From assembly GCF_002095535.1 (NCBI RefSeq), contig NZ_MLJI01000001.1:3326800-3390799 (forward strand): 64,000 nt of DNA, given 5' to 3'. The notes below the pieces were generated by a model, which worked only from the letters and a program-made list of their open reading frames with translations, did not search any database and had not been told where the DNA came from. Below are positions 20,508 to 30,185 of the stretch, in pieces. Every line of letters starts with the position of its first letter. Position 1 is the first letter of the stretch. The DNA comes from Pantoea cypripedii (GTDB lineage: Bacteria > Pseudomonadota > Gammaproteobacteria > Enterobacterales > Enterobacteriaceae). A program made the position numbers and the translations under genes.

Positions 20508-21416
20508 TTAGAAATAACCCTGACGTTTCTTCAGTTCCATCGAACCGGCCTGGTCGCGGTCAATCACGCGGCCCTGGCGTTCGCTGGTAGTGGAGACCAG
20601 CATCTCTTCAATAATTTCCGGCAGCGTTCGTGCTTCGGATTCCACCGCACCGGTCAGCGGCCAGCAGCCGAGGGTACGGAAACGTACCATACGCTGTTTG
20701 ATCACTTCACCCGGTTGCAGGTCGATACGGTCGTCATCCACCATCATCAGCATGCCATCACGCTCCAGCACCGGACGCGGTGCGGCGAGATACAGCGGCA
20801 CAATCTCGATGTTTTCCAGGAAGATGTATTGCCAGATATCCAGTTCGGTCCAGTTGGAGAGCGGGAACACACGGATGCTCTCACCTTTGTTAATCTGGCC
20901 GTTGTAGTTGTGCCACAGCTCCGGGCGCTGGTTTTTCGGGTCCCAGCGGTGGAAGCGGTCACGGAATGAATAGATACGTTCCTTGGCGCGCGATTTCTCT
21001 TCATCACGGCGTGCGCCACCAAACGCGGCATCAAAGCCGTATTTGTTCAGCGCCTGCTTCAGCCCTTCGGTTTTCATGATGTCGGTATGCTTGGCGCTAC
21101 CGTGTACAAACGGGTTGATGCCCATCGCCACGCCTTCCGGGTTGCGGTGCACCAGCAACTCAGCACCCATCGCTTTGACGGTGCGATCGCGGAATTCGTA
21201 CATTTCACGGAATTTCCAGCCGGTATCAACGTGCAGCAGCGGAAATGGCAGCGTGCCCGGATAGAAGGCTTTGCGCGCCAGATGTAGCATCACCGAGGAG
21301 TCCTTGCCGATGGAGTACATCATCACCGGATTACTGAACTCGGCCGCCACCTCGCGGATGATATGGATACTCTCTGCCTCCAGCTGGCGCAGATGAGTGA
21401 GTCGGTTTTGGTCCAT
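20508..21416 (-). CDS. cysD: Sulfate adenylyltransferase subunit 2 CysD
   Basis: CysD is the catalytic subunit of ATP sulfurylase, forming APS and pyrophosphate from ATP and sulfate. The 302-residue product belongs to the PP-loop superfamily: the modified P-loop is [20 protein letters not shown] (about 33-52), followed by [18 protein letters not shown] and the [17 protein letters not shown] block. The C-terminus [15 protein letters not shown] is the conserved family tail. It is 9 bases downstream of cysG and 10 upstream of cysN. Confidence 0.98.
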   Translation of the reverse strand: MDQNRLTHLRQLEAESIHIIREVAAEFSNPVMMYSIGKDSSVMLHLARKAFYPGTLPFPLLHVDTGWKFREMYEFRDRTVKAMGAELLVHRNPEGVAMGINPFVHGSAKHTDIMKTEGLKQALNKYGFDAAFGGARRDEEKSRAKERIYSFRDRFHRWDPKNQRPELWHNYNGQINKGESIRVFPLSNWTELDIWQYIFLENIEIVPLYLAAPRPVLERDGMLMMVDDDRIDLQPGEVIKQRMVRFRTLGCWPLTGAVESEARTLPEIIEEMLVSTTSERQGRVIDRDQAGSMELKKRQGYF

Positions 21417-21425
21417 AATTTTTCC

Positions 21426-22841
21426 TCAAGCCAAATTGACAACGGCGGACTCGCGAGTCCCCTGCTGTGCCGAATGTTGAAACCAGGCCAGTTGCCCGTG
21501 CAAATTCACAACTTCGCCAATCACCAGCAATGCTGGCGTCGGCGCGGAGGCGGCCAGCGCCTCCAGTTGGGCTAAGGTGCCAGTCAGCACCTGCTGATCC
21601 TGACGCGTGCCGCGGCCAATCACCGCAACAGGCGTCGCTGGATCGCGCCCGTGTTCAATCAGTCCGGCGGCAATCTCTGCCGCCTTCACCGTGCCCATAT
21701 AGATCGCCAGCGTCTGACGCGCGCGCGCCAGCGACGGCCAGTCAATGCCGTTGCTGTCTGCCCGGCAGTGGCCGGTGATAAACAACACGCTTTGCGCATG
21801 GTCACGGTGGGTTAAAGGGATACCGGCATAGGCGGTTGCGCCCGCTGCCGCAGTGATACCCGGCACCACCTGAAACGGGATACCGGCAGCTTTGGCGGCC
21901 TGCAACTCTTCACCGCCACGGCCAAAAATAAAGGGATCGCCGCCTTTCAGTCGCACCACGCGTTTACCTTCCAGCGCCAGTTTCACCAGCAGCTGATTGG
22001 TCTCTTCCTGTGACACGGAATGAGCACCGGCACGTTTACCCACGCAGATACGATCGGCATCGCGTCGTACCAGCTCCAGCACCTCATCACTGACCAGGTG
22101 GTCATACAGCACCACATCCGCCAGCTGCATCACCTGCAAACCACGCAGCGTCAATAATCCGGCATCACCGGGACCGGCACCGACCAGGGTGATTTCACCC
22201 TGATTATCGCTGTCGTTCTCCAGCTCACGATCCAATGTACGACGCGCTTCATTAACATTGCCCGCCGCCATCTGGCTGGCGAACAAGCCGTTGAAAGCGC
22301 GCTCCCAGAAACGACGGCGTTCTGACATCTGGCGATAACGTTGTTTCACTTTGTCGCGCCACTGCCCGGCAACGGTAGCCATTTGTCCGAGATTCGCGGG
22401 CAGCAGGGCTTCAATTTTTTCCCGCAGCAAGCGCGCCAGTACCGGTGCGGTGCCACTGGAGGAGATCGCCACCACCAGCGGGGAACGATCAACAATCGAT
22501 GGGAAGATAAAGCTGCATTTCGGCTGGTCATCCACCACATTCACCAGCTTGTGGCGCGCGTTAGCTGCGTCGAAAACCTGGCTGTTAAGCGCGTTGTTAT
22601 CCGTGGCGGCGATAACGAGGAATACGCCTTCCAGCTGTTCCGCATCGAAGGTTTGTGCTATCCACTCAATGGCCGCAATCTCATGCAGTGCCTGCAACTC
22701 ATGGCCCAACTCACGCGCCGTCACCCGCACATGTGCACCGGCACGCCGCAGCAGTTCAATTTTGCGCGCAGCGATGTCGCCACCGCCGACAACCAGCACC
22801 GGACGGTTTTTGAGATCGGCAAAGAGAGGCAGATAATCCAC
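21426..22841 (-). CDS. cysG: Siroheme synthase CysG
   Basis: CysG makes siroheme from uroporphyrinogen III: the N-terminal half is precorrin-2 dehydrogenase/sirohydrochlorin ferrochelatase and the C-terminal half a SAM-dependent bismethyltransferase. The product is 471 residues. The NAD-binding [22 protein letters not shown] (about 15-36) and [28 protein letters not shown] mark the first half; [34 protein letters not shown] and [13 protein letters not shown] mark the second. I take the GTG at 22841 as start, because homology begins at VDYLPLF and AAGG lies 5 bases upstream; no nearer ATG exists. Siroheme is the cofactor of CysI, encoded 2 kb away, which explains its place ahead of cysDNC. Confidence 0.95.
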   Translation of the reverse strand: MDYLPLFADLKNRPVLVVGGGDIAARKIELLRRAGAHVRVTARELGHELQALHEIAAIEWIAQTFDAEQLEGVFLVIAATDNNALNSQVFDAANARHKLVNVVDDQPKCSFIFPSIVDRSPLVVAISSSGTAPVLARLLREKIEALLPANLGQMATVAGQWRDKVKQRYRQMSERRRFWERAFNGLFASQMAAGNVNEARRTLDRELENDSDNQGEITLVGAGPGDAGLLTLRGLQVMQLADVVLYDHLVSDEVLELVRRDADRICVGKRAGAHSVSQEETNQLLVKLALEGKRVVRLKGGDPFIFGRGGEELQAAKAAGIPFQVVPGITAAAGATAYAGIPLTHRDHAQSVLFITGHCRADSNGIDWPSLARARQTLAIYMGTVKAAEIAAGLIEHGRDPATPVAVIGRGTRQDQQVLTGTLAQLEALAASAPTPALLVIGEVVNLHGQLAWFQHSAQQGTRESAVVNLA

Positions 22842-23087
22842 GTTAACCTTGTTAGTTTTACAATAAGTTAACGCGACTATACGTCCCCGCCTTCTGGCAG
22901 ATGAAATTACGAATTGGAATGAGTAGTTACCGAATGGAATAACGACACGGGATTGCTGAGAACATTTTGTGCTTAGCAAATGATATTGCTGGTGTTTCGG
23001 AGCAAATCAAATTGTGTAATAGCGGTCACAGTTTCATACTGAAGCAGAATTTTTTTCGCACGACGGGATGTCAGAAAAGGACACACT

Positions 23088-24107
23088 ATGTTTGCCACCC
23101 TCCGCCGCCTCCTGCTGACAGCAGCGATAGCGGGCGGTTTTCCTCTCCTTGCTCAGGCTGCCGGGAACGTACCCGGACAATTTGCCGAACAACAATTGCG
23201 TCATATCGCAACCTATTATCCGGGCCGCATGAGCGGTAGCCCGGCAGAGCTGATGACCGCAGATTATCTGCGCCAGCAATTCACCCAACTGGGTTATCAG
23301 AGCAATACCCGCCAATTCAATACCGGCTATAACTGGCGCGAAAAGCAGGGCCAGATGCGCTGGCATAAAGTGACCGCCACCTCGGTGATTGCCGCCCGCG
23401 CGGGTAGCGCACCGCAGGAGATCCTGATTGTGGCGCATCTCGATACCTGGACACCGCTCAGCAGCCGTGAAACCGACAACAATATCGGCGGTCTGCGTTT
23501 GCAGGGCGTGGATGATAACGCTTCCGGCCTGGGTGTGATGCTGGAGTTAGCCCAGCAGCTCAGCAAAATGCCTTTACATTATGGCGTACGCTTTGTGGCG
23601 CTGAGTGCCGGTGAAACCGGTCTGCATGGCATGGATGATTATCTGTCACGCATGAGCGCCAAAGAGAAGAAAGACACCCTGCTGGTGATCGATCTGAATA
23701 GCCTGATCGTCGGCGATCATCTCTACTTCAACAGCGGCATGAATACGCCATCGGCGGTGCGCAAGCAAACCAGCGCCCGCGCCGTGCAGCTGGCGCACCG
23801 CTTCGGCATCTCTGCTGCTACCCATACGCTGGTGGCACGTGATTTTCCCGGTGAGAATCCGTTTGATAAGGCGGGTATGCCGCTGCTGGATGTCACCGCC
23901 AGCAACTGGGCGCTGGGCAATAAAGATGGGCAGCAGCAGCGCGCGCGCAGCTCCCACTTCCCGGATGGCAGCGTCCGTCATCAGACCGAGCGCGATAACC
24001 TGGACTATCTCGACCACTGGCTACCAGGCCGCATTACCCAACGCACCCATGAGAGCGTGAGAATCCTGTTGCCATTGCTCACCGAGCTGGCGAACCCGAC
24101 AACATGA
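23088..24107 (+). CDS. iap: Alkaline phosphatase isozyme conversion aminopeptidase Iap
   Basis: Iap is a periplasmic M28-family zinc aminopeptidase; in E. coli it removes N-terminal arginine from alkaline phosphatase. The 339-residue product starts with a Sec signal peptide (RRLLLTAAIAGGFPLLAQA, cleavage after about residue 24). The zinc ligands are visible in LIVAHLDTW, GVDDNASGLGVMLELA, SAGETGLHG, VIDLNSL and SHFPDG. It is divergent from cysG with 246 bases between them, and followed after 9 bases by a YciI-like gene. In E. coli the CRISPR-Cas locus sits beside iap; none is present here. Confidence 0.93.
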   Translation: MFATLRRLLLTAAIAGGFPLLAQAAGNVPGQFAEQQLRHIATYYPGRMSGSPAELMTADYLRQQFTQLGYQSNTRQFNTGYNWREKQGQMRWHKVTATSVIAARAGSAPQEILIVAHLDTWTPLSSRETDNNIGGLRLQGVDDNASGLGVMLELAQQLSKMPLHYGVRFVALSAGETGLHGMDDYLSRMSAKEKKDTLLVIDLNSLIVGDHLYFNSGMNTPSAVRKQTSARAVQLAHRFGISAATHTLVARDFPGENPFDKAGMPLLDVTASNWALGNKDGQQQRARSSHFPDGSVRHQTERDNLDYLDHWLPGRITQRTHESVRILLPLLTELANPTT

Positions 24108-24116
24108 GGAACTGAT

Positions 24117-24401
24117 ATGTACGTGGTTTATCTGAACTATTTCCGTCCGGTGGAAGAAGTGGAAGCCCTGCTCGCACCCCATATCGCATGGCTGGATCGT
24201 TATTTTGCCAGCGGTGCGTTTATTGCGGCCGGACGTAAAGATCCACGCACTGGTGGAATGGTGATGGTGAAAGAGATGCCACGGGATGAGCTGGATGCGA
24301 TTCTGGCGGAAGATCCCTTCGTGGCGGTGGCGAATTATGACGTCACAAAGGTGAATGTGACGCGTGCCAGTGAAGCGTTTGCCGGGTTAACCGGGATTTA
24401 A
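24117..24401 (+). CDS. YciI-like family protein
   Basis: This 94-residue protein belongs to the YciI-like superfamily (ferredoxin-like alpha+beta dimers). The conserved His-Asp pair of the putative active site appears in APHIAWLDRYFASGAFIAAGRKDPRTGGMVMVK, and the DELDAILAEDPFV region is typical. The molecular function of the family is largely unknown. GAGGAACTGAT precedes the ATG, 9 bases after the iap stop, so the two genes are probably co-transcribed. It converges on cysH, with a palindromic repeat between them. Confidence 0.8.
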   Translation: MYVVYLNYFRPVEEVEALLAPHIAWLDRYFASGAFIAAGRKDPRTGGMVMVKEMPRDELDAILAEDPFVAVANYDVTKVNVTRASEAFAGLTGI

Positions 24402-24408
24402 AGATCCG

Positions 24409-24434
24409 TAACGGCGCGATTTATCGCGCCGTTA
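24409..24434. repeat. REP-like palindrome (single copy)
   Basis: TAACGGCGCGAT (24409-24420) and its exact complement (24423-24434) form a near-perfect hairpin between the convergent YciI-like (+) and cysH (-) genes. The core CGGCGCGATTTATCGCGC is shared with the paired repeats at 30101-30163 and 41553-41628, so this is a family of dispersed elements. It probably also serves as a transcript-end hairpin. Confidence 0.75.
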
Positions 24435-24446
24435 GGGGTGGAAAGA

Positions 24447-25181
24447 TTAACCTTCGTGCAGGCCGCACTCACGCTTCAGACCGAAGAAACGCGTTTCTTC
24501 TTCCGCCATGCCGGGTTCCCATTTCTTCGTGGTATGCGTATCCCCCACTGACAGGTAACCCTCATCCCACAGCGGATGGTATTTCAGGCCATGCTGTTTC
24601 AGGTACTGATGCACCTGGCGGTTATCCCAGTCGATAATCGGCAGAACTTTAAAAACGCCACGCTGAATCGCCAGCACCGGCAGATGCGCCCGGCTGCCGG
24701 ACTGATCGCGGCGCAGGCCAGCAAACCAGGTTTGCGCCCCCAGCGTTTCCAGTGCGCGGTTCATCGGTTCCACTTTATTGATCTGGTTGTATTTCTCGAT
24801 CCCTTCGACACCCTGCTCCCACAGTTTGCCGAAGCGTGCTTCCTGCCAGGCAGGTGAGGCTTCAGCACGGAATACCTGCAAATTCAGGTTGAGCTGCTCA
24901 GTCAGCTCATCGATAAAGCGATAGGTTTCCGGGAACAGATAACCGGTATCGGTCAGAATCACCGGAATCTCCGGTTTCAGCCGGGTGACCATATGCAGCA
25001 ACACCGCCGCCTGAATCCCAAAGCTGGACGAAAGCACAAACGCACCAGGCAGTTGCTCCAGCGCCCAGTTCAGACGCTCTTCTGCCGATTGTTTTTCCAG
25101 CCGGGCGTTGGTTTCTGCCAGCGCCATTACGCGATCGATTTTCGGTAAATCATTCAGTGCGGAAAGATCGAGTACCGTCAT
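24447..25181 (-). CDS. cysH: Phosphoadenosine phosphosulfate reductase CysH
   Basis: CysH reduces PAPS to sulfite with thioredoxin or glutaredoxin. The product is 244 residues. The PP-loop-like [17 protein letters not shown] (about 45-61), [15 protein letters not shown] and the C-terminal catalytic KRECGLHEG (the nucleophilic Cys) are present. The paired CysCys motifs of APS reductases are absent, so PAPS is the expected substrate, consistent with the presence of CysC. I used ATG 25181, whose ATGA overlaps the cysI stop; the longer frame lacks family support. It is the last gene of cysJIH. Confidence 0.97.
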   Translation of the reverse strand: MTVLDLSALNDLPKIDRVMALAETNARLEKQSAEERLNWALEQLPGAFVLSSSFGIQAAVLLHMVTRLKPEIPVILTDTGYLFPETYRFIDELTEQLNLNLQVFRAEASPAWQEARFGKLWEQGVEGIEKYNQINKVEPMNRALETLGAQTWFAGLRRDQSGSRAHLPVLAIQRGVFKVLPIIDWDNRQVHQYLKQHGLKYHPLWDEGYLSVGDTHTTKKWEPGMAEEETRFFGLKRECGLHEG

Positions 25182-26902
25182 ACTGCCTCCGGGTCCCAAA
25201 AATCACGGGCAGGATCAACCACCGGCTTCACGATGCCCGCGCGAATCACGAAGTCGCCAAAACCTTCTTCACTTTTGCGTTCTTTGGCCCAGCGTCCCAC
25301 CAGCTCATCAATGCTGGCGAGGATCTCACCTTCCGTGATGTTTTCACGATACATGCGCGGAATACGGGTACCGATACGGTTGCCGCCAATATGCAGGTTG
25401 TAACGACCTGGCGCTTTGCCCACCAGACCGATTTCGGCCAGCATGGCACGGCCACAGCCGTTAGGACAACCGGTAACGCGTAGCACTATGTGCTCCTCAC
25501 CAACGCCATGACCATGCATGATTTCTTCCACTTTGGTCACGAACGACGGCAGGAAGCGCTCGGCTTCAGCCATCGCCAGCGGGCAAGTCGGGAAAGAGAC
25601 ACAGGCCATCGAGTTTTCACGCTGCGGCGTTACCTGTTCCATCAAACCGTGTTCACGGGCGATGGCTTCGATCTGCGCTTTTTGCTTCTCCGGCACACCC
25701 GCCACAATCAGGTTCTGGTTGGCAGTCAGACGGAAATCACCCTGATGCACTTTGGCAATTTCGGCGATACCGCGCTTCAGCGGACGGCCCGGATAATCCA
25801 GCAAACGACCGTTTTCAATAAACAGCGTCAGATGCCATTTCTTATCGACACCCTTGATCCAGCCAATGCGGTCGCCACGGGTAGTAAATTCGTACGGACG
25901 CGTCGGGCCGAAGGTAAGTCCGGCACGTTTTTCCACTTCCGCTTTAAAGGTTTCCACGCCCACGCGTTCCAGTGTGTATTTGGTTTTGGCGTTTTTACGA
26001 TCGGTACGGTTGCCCCAGTCGCGCTGCGTGGTCACCACGGCAGCCGCAACGTCGAGGATCTTCTCCACCGGCAGGAAACCGAACTCACTGGCGGTACGCG
26101 CGTAGGTCGCTTTGTTGCCGTGATCGATCGACAACCCACCGCCTACCAGCAGGTTAAAGCCCACCAGTTTGCCTTTCTCAGCGATAGCGATGAAGTTGAG
26201 ATCGTTAGCGTGCAGATCCACGTCGTTATGCGGCGGGATCACCACCGTGGTTTTAAACTTACGCGGCAGGTAAGTTTCACCAAGGATCGGCTCCTCATCG
26301 GTGGTGGCCACTTTTTCCTGATCCCACCAGATCTCCGCATAGGCACGGGTTTTCGGCAGCAGGTGCTCCGACAACTTTTTCGCCCATTCGTAGGCTTCCT
26401 GATGCAGCTCAGATTCCACCGGGTTCGAGGTACACAACACGTTACGGTTGACGTCGTTGGCGGTTGCCAGCGCATCAAGACCGACTTCGTGCAGCATCTG
26501 GTGGCTCGGCTTGACGTTCTTCTTCAGAATGCCGTGAAACTGGAACGTCTGGCGGTTGGTCAGACGGATACTGCCGTAAATGGTTTTGTCGGTGGCGAAT
26601 TTATCAATCGCCAGCCACTGGGTCGGCGTGATGATGCCGCCCGGCAGACGGCAACGCAGCATCATGGCATGACGCGGTTCGAGTTTCTGCGCCGCACGCT
26701 CGGCACGGATATCGCGGTCATCCTGCTGGTACATACCGTGGAAACGGATCAGCAGGAAGTTATCGCCGTTGAAGCCGCCGGTCAGACCATCATCGAGATC
26801 CTCAAGGATGGTGCCACGCAGATAATTGCTTTGCTTTTTCAGACGCTCGGCATCAACAAGTTTGCCTTCAACGACCAGCGGTCCAGGGTGTTTTTCACTC
26901 AT
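25178..26902 (-). CDS. cysI: Sulfite reductase hemoprotein subunit CysI
   Basis: CysI, the beta subunit of NADPH-sulfite reductase, carries siroheme and a 4Fe-4S cluster and performs the six-electron reduction of sulfite to sulfide. The product is 574 residues (570 in E. coli). Cluster and siroheme ligand cysteines are in [16 protein letters not shown] (about 438-453) and [16 protein letters not shown] (about 479-494). Substrate-binding basic residues lie in the two ferredoxin-like halves (for example [14 protein letters not shown]). Its start abuts the cysJ stop and its stop overlaps cysH, giving a tightly coupled operon. Confidence 0.98.
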   Translation of the reverse strand: MSEKHPGPLVVEGKLVDAERLKKQSNYLRGTILEDLDDGLTGGFNGDNFLLIRFHGMYQQDDRDIRAERAAQKLEPRHAMMLRCRLPGGIITPTQWLAIDKFATDKTIYGSIRLTNRQTFQFHGILKKNVKPSHQMLHEVGLDALATANDVNRNVLCTSNPVESELHQEAYEWAKKLSEHLLPKTRAYAEIWWDQEKVATTDEEPILGETYLPRKFKTTVVIPPHNDVDLHANDLNFIAIAEKGKLVGFNLLVGGGLSIDHGNKATYARTASEFGFLPVEKILDVAAAVVTTQRDWGNRTDRKNAKTKYTLERVGVETFKAEVEKRAGLTFGPTRPYEFTTRGDRIGWIKGVDKKWHLTLFIENGRLLDYPGRPLKRGIAEIAKVHQGDFRLTANQNLIVAGVPEKQKAQIEAIAREHGLMEQVTPQRENSMACVSFPTCPLAMAEAERFLPSFVTKVEEIMHGHGVGEEHIVLRVTGCPNGCGRAMLAEIGLVGKAPGRYNLHIGGNRIGTRIPRMYRENITEGEILASIDELVGRWAKERKSEEGFGDFVIRAGIVKPVVDPARDFWDPEAV

Positions 26903-28707
26903 TAGTAAACGTCTCGCTGATAACGGCGCTCAATGCGCAGCTCACTTAAAAACTCGTCAGCCGTTTCACGATCCATTCCACCGTGCTCGGCCACCACATC
27001 CAGTAATGCCTGCTCAACATCTTTCGCCATGCGATTGGCGTCGCCGCAGACGTAAAGGTGCGCGCCTTCTTCAATCCAGCGCCACACTTCCGCACCTTTG
27101 GCACGGATTTTATCTTGTACGTAAATCTTCTCTGCCTGGTCGCGTGACCACGCCAGATCGATATGAGTCAGCAGACCGTCTTTAACATACTTCTGCCACT
27201 CAACCTGATACAGGAAATCGTCGGTGAAGTGCGGGTTGCCAAAGAACAGCCAGTTTTTGCCGCCTGCACCCTCGTTATCACGCTGCTGCATAAAGGCGCG
27301 GAACGGGGCGATGCCGGTACCGGGTCCGATCATGATCACCGGCGTTTCCGGGTTGGCAGGCAGACGGAAGTTGTCGTTATGCTCGATAAACACGCGAATC
27401 TCGCTGTCTTCCTCCAGCCGGTCTGCCAGCCAGGTCGAGGCACCACCGCCACGTACCCGTTCATCGATGTCGTAGCGCACCGCACCCACGGTGATGTGCA
27501 CTTCGGTTTCGTTCTCAGCCTGTGAGGACGCGATGGAATACAGACGCGGCGTCAGCGGGCGCAGCAGTCCGGTTAGCTGCTCAGCGTTCAGTTCGGTCGG
27601 AGCCTGACGCACCATATCGACAATCGGCAGGCTCTGCGCGTAATGCTGCAGCTTCGGCTTGTCACCCACCAGTGCCAGCAGCGCATCGTTGCGAGCCAGC
27701 GCGGCATAGTGTTCAACGATCTGCGGCGTGTTCACCGTCAGCTCGAAATGACGTTGCAGGGCATCAGACAGCGCCAGGGTTTCACCGTGAATAGTCACCG
27801 GCTCGTCACCTTTCAGCCACAGCAGTTCCAGCAGTTCTGATACCAGCGCCGGATCGTTTTCATACCAGACACCGAGAGCATCGCCCGGCTGGTAACGCAG
27901 ACCGGAATCGCCGAGGTCAATTTCGATATGACGCACGTCTTTATCGGAATCACGCCCGGTGATTTTCTGATTCACGGCAAAGCTGGCTGTCAGCGGTGCT
28001 TCTTTGCTGTAGGGGCTGCTGTGCACTTCGTTAACGCTGCCCGCGGCAGTGATGGCAGCGATGGCCGGTGCTTCCGTCGGCACCCGCGCTTTCAGGATGT
28101 CGGTGATTTGCTGACGCCAGGCAATGGCCTGGGCTGCGTAATCCACATCCGCATCCACGCGATCCAGCAGACGCTCGGCCCCCAGCTCGGCCAGGCGACT
28201 GTCGAAGTCTTTACCGGCTTTGCTGAAGAATTCGTAGGAAGTATCACCGAGACCAAATACGGCAAAGGCCGCGCCCTTCAACTGCGGGGCTTTTTTCGAC
28301 ATCAGGAATTTATGCAGCGCCACCGCTTCTTCCGGCGGCTCGCCTTCGCCCTGGGTGGAGGTCACCACCACCAGCAGCTTTTCCTGACCAATTTGTTTGA
28401 ATTTGTAGTCACCGGCGTTGACCAGATTAACGCTCAGTTTCGCGGCCAGCAGGTCATCACGCAGTTGTTCCGCCAGACGACGCGCATTGCCGGTTTGCGA
28501 TGCGGAGATCAACAGGATGGTCGGCACGTCGGCCTGCACCGGCGCAGGAACAGCCACGGCTCCTGGCGTCTGGTTGACCATGCCCCAGAAATAACCCGAA
28601 AGCCATGCCATTTGGGTGGTAGAGAAATCGGTAGTCGCCGCCTGTAAGCGCGCGAGTTGCTCCGGGGTTAGCGGCAGCAGTGAACCTGGGGGTGCCTGAG
28701 TCGTCAT
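26902..28707 (-). CDS. cysJ: Sulfite reductase flavoprotein subunit CysJ
   Basis: CysJ passes electrons from NADPH through FAD and FMN to CysI. The product is 601 residues (599 in E. coli). The N-terminal flavodoxin domain (about 65-205) has [39 protein letters not shown] and [14 protein letters not shown] for FMN. The FNR-like domain has the FAD motif RLYSIASSQ and the NADPH site [18 protein letters not shown]; it ends in the conserved RRYQRDVY. The 295 bases upstream, shared with the divergent queD, should carry the CysB-dependent promoter, but no site is certain from sequence alone. Confidence 0.98.
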   Translation of the reverse strand: MTTQAPPGSLLPLTPEQLARLQAATTDFSTTQMAWLSGYFWGMVNQTPGAVAVPAPVQADVPTILLISASQTGNARRLAEQLRDDLLAAKLSVNLVNAGDYKFKQIGQEKLLVVVTSTQGEGEPPEEAVALHKFLMSKKAPQLKGAAFAVFGLGDTSYEFFSKAGKDFDSRLAELGAERLLDRVDADVDYAAQAIAWRQQITDILKARVPTEAPAIAAITAAGSVNEVHSSPYSKEAPLTASFAVNQKITGRDSDKDVRHIEIDLGDSGLRYQPGDALGVWYENDPALVSELLELLWLKGDEPVTIHGETLALSDALQRHFELTVNTPQIVEHYAALARNDALLALVGDKPKLQHYAQSLPIVDMVRQAPTELNAEQLTGLLRPLTPRLYSIASSQAENETEVHITVGAVRYDIDERVRGGGASTWLADRLEEDSEIRVFIEHNDNFRLPANPETPVIMIGPGTGIAPFRAFMQQRDNEGAGGKNWLFFGNPHFTDDFLYQVEWQKYVKDGLLTHIDLAWSRDQAEKIYVQDKIRAKGAEVWRWIEEGAHLYVCGDANRMAKDVEQALLDVVAEHGGMDRETADEFLSELRIERRYQRDVY

Positions 28708-29002
28708 CGCGTTAAAAATTCCAGTATCAGAAGTCCGGACCGTAAAATGGCGGAAGAGTGAGTAGGTTACCGGCCCGTATATTAACGATTAAATAAACCT
28801 TCGACATAATAAATAACCAAAACGACTAAGTGGTTTTTCGGGTAATGCTAACCAGCAAAAGTGGTAAATAAAGCCATGACTATTCAATAAGTTAATTTTC
28901 AGCCTGATTGGGTTAAGTGCGTAAAATGCCCTGTTCATCGGTAACGGATGCTAAAAATCTGCATTTCAGGTAGACTTCAGCGGTTTTTATGTTGAGGCCA
29001 TT

Positions 29003-29362
29003 ATGTCTACCACGTTGTTTAAAGAGTTCCAGTTTGAAGCGGCGCACCGCTTACCCCACGTGCCTGAAGGGCACAAATGCGGTCGTCTGCACGGCCATTC
29101 CTTTCTGGTGCGGCTGGAAATTACCGGTGAAGTGGATGCTTATACCGGTTGGGTTATGGATTTTGCAGAACTGAAAGCGGCGTTTGCGCCGATTTACGAT
29201 CGTCTCGATCATCACTATCTGAATGACATCCCAGGTCTATCCAATCCCACCAGCGAAGTGCTGGCAAAATGGATTTGGGACGAGATGAAGCCGATCCTGC
29301 CAGAACTCAGTGCGGTGATGATCAAAGAAACCTGCACCGCAGGCTGCGTCTACCGCGGATAG
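29003..29362 (+). CDS. queD: 6-carboxy-5,6,7,8-tetrahydropterin synthase QueD
   Basis: QueD converts 7,8-dihydroneopterin triphosphate to 6-carboxytetrahydropterin, the first committed step of queuosine (7-deazaguanine) synthesis. The 119-residue product has the zinc ligands FEAAHRLPH and [11 protein letters not shown], the catalytic Cys in [10 protein letters not shown], and the late His in [11 protein letters not shown]. The C-terminal [14 protein letters not shown] matches E. coli QueD (121 residues). It is divergent from cysJ, as in E. coli. QueE, the next enzyme, is 0.8 kb away on the other strand. Confidence 0.96.
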   Translation: MSTTLFKEFQFEAAHRLPHVPEGHKCGRLHGHSFLVRLEITGEVDAYTGWVMDFAELKAAFAPIYDRLDHHYLNDIPGLSNPTSEVLAKWIWDEMKPILPELSAVMIKETCTAGCVYRG

Positions 29363-29494
29363 TTGTTGTGTTCCCGGGCTGCTCCCGTGCAGCCTGAGTT
29401 TCCTCCCCTACGCTTCTTTACACTCAGGTCATCTGGCTGTCATCAACGCCCCCTACGTTGTTGTCTCCTTCATTAAAGATCAAGAGAATCAACA

Positions 29495-30094
29495 ATGAAC
29501 CTGGTGAAACGCCTTTCCCTGATTGCTGTTTTTATTTCCGCCTCTGCCGCCGTTCAGGCGCAAAACGTGCTTGATTTCCCGCAGCCGAAAAACGTGCCGG
29601 ATGAGTTTTATGCCGTCACGGAAATCCCGGCGGGTGGCAATATCAAGTATGAAACCGACGCAAAAACCGGCTTTATCGTCGCCGACCGTTTTCAGTCGAT
29701 GCCGGTGGCTTATCCGGCCAACTACGGTTCGCTGACTCAATCGTTGGGTGGCGATGGTGATCCGCTGGATGTGATTTTCTACAGCCGAGCCCCGCTGCAA
29801 CCGGGTACGTTGATCAAACTGCGTCCGATTGGCGTGCTGAAGATGATCGATGGTGGCGAAGTGGACGATAAGATCGTCGCGGTGCCCGCCAGCAAAATCG
29901 ATCCCACCTATGACGATATCAAGACGATGAACGATCTGCCGAAGATCGAGCAGGAACGTTTGCAGGCGTTTTTCCGCGTCTACAAACAACTGCCGGATGG
30001 CCGTAAGAAAGTGGAGCTGAATGGTTTCCAGGATGCGGCGGCAGCGAAAGCAGAAATTAAGCAGGCTTTTGACGCGTATCAGGCAAAACAGTAA
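29495..30094 (+). CDS. Exported family I inorganic pyrophosphatase
   Basis: The 199-residue product begins with a clear Sec signal peptide (KRLSLIAVFISASAAVQA, cleavage after about residue 22), so it should act in the periplasm. The rest aligns over its length with the cytoplasmic family I enzyme Ppa, which hydrolyses pyrophosphate to phosphate. The catalytic residues are kept: EIPAGGNIKYE, DRF, YPANYG, GDGDPLDVI (signature acidic triad), VLKMIDGGEVDDKIVAVP and FFRVYK. It is therefore probably active. It is presumably a paralogue of the housekeeping ppa, which lies elsewhere. It stands alone, convergent with queE. GATCAAGAGAATCAAC before the ATG gives a weak AAGAG site. Confidence 0.88.
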   Translation: MNLVKRLSLIAVFISASAAVQAQNVLDFPQPKNVPDEFYAVTEIPAGGNIKYETDAKTGFIVADRFQSMPVAYPANYGSLTQSLGGDGDPLDVIFYSRAPLQPGTLIKLRPIGVLKMIDGGEVDDKIVAVPASKIDPTYDDIKTMNDLPKIEQERLQAFFRVYKQLPDGRKKVELNGFQDAAAAKAEIKQAFDAYQAKQ

Positions 30095-30100
30095 TCGAAA

Positions 30101-30163
30101 CCGTAGCGGCGCGATTTATCGCGCATCTTGCACAGAATTGCGCGATAAATCGCGCCGCTACGG
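30101..30163. repeat. Paired inverted REP-like repeats
   Basis: Two 24-base arms in opposite orientation (30101-30124 and 30140-30163) start with CCGTAGCGGCGCGATTTATC and are perfect complements, with a 15-base spacer. Each arm also folds on itself. The pair lies between the convergent pyrophosphatase (+) and queE (-) genes. The same 24-base arms recur at 41553-41628. The arrangement resembles REP/BIME elements, which end or stabilise transcripts. Confidence 0.85.
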
Positions 30164-30185
30164 GTCTCTGCAGGTGTTGGCAATA

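Noticed and set aside
25490..26905. 471-codon plus-strand frame opposite cysI
   Set aside because: It is an exact antisense shadow of a highly conserved gene in GC-rich DNA, with histidine- and arginine-rich composition, no known domain and no ribosome site.
28708..29002. CysB binding sites upstream of cysJ
   Set aside because: Regulation by CysB is expected from E. coli, but its sites are degenerate and none could be told from background by eye.
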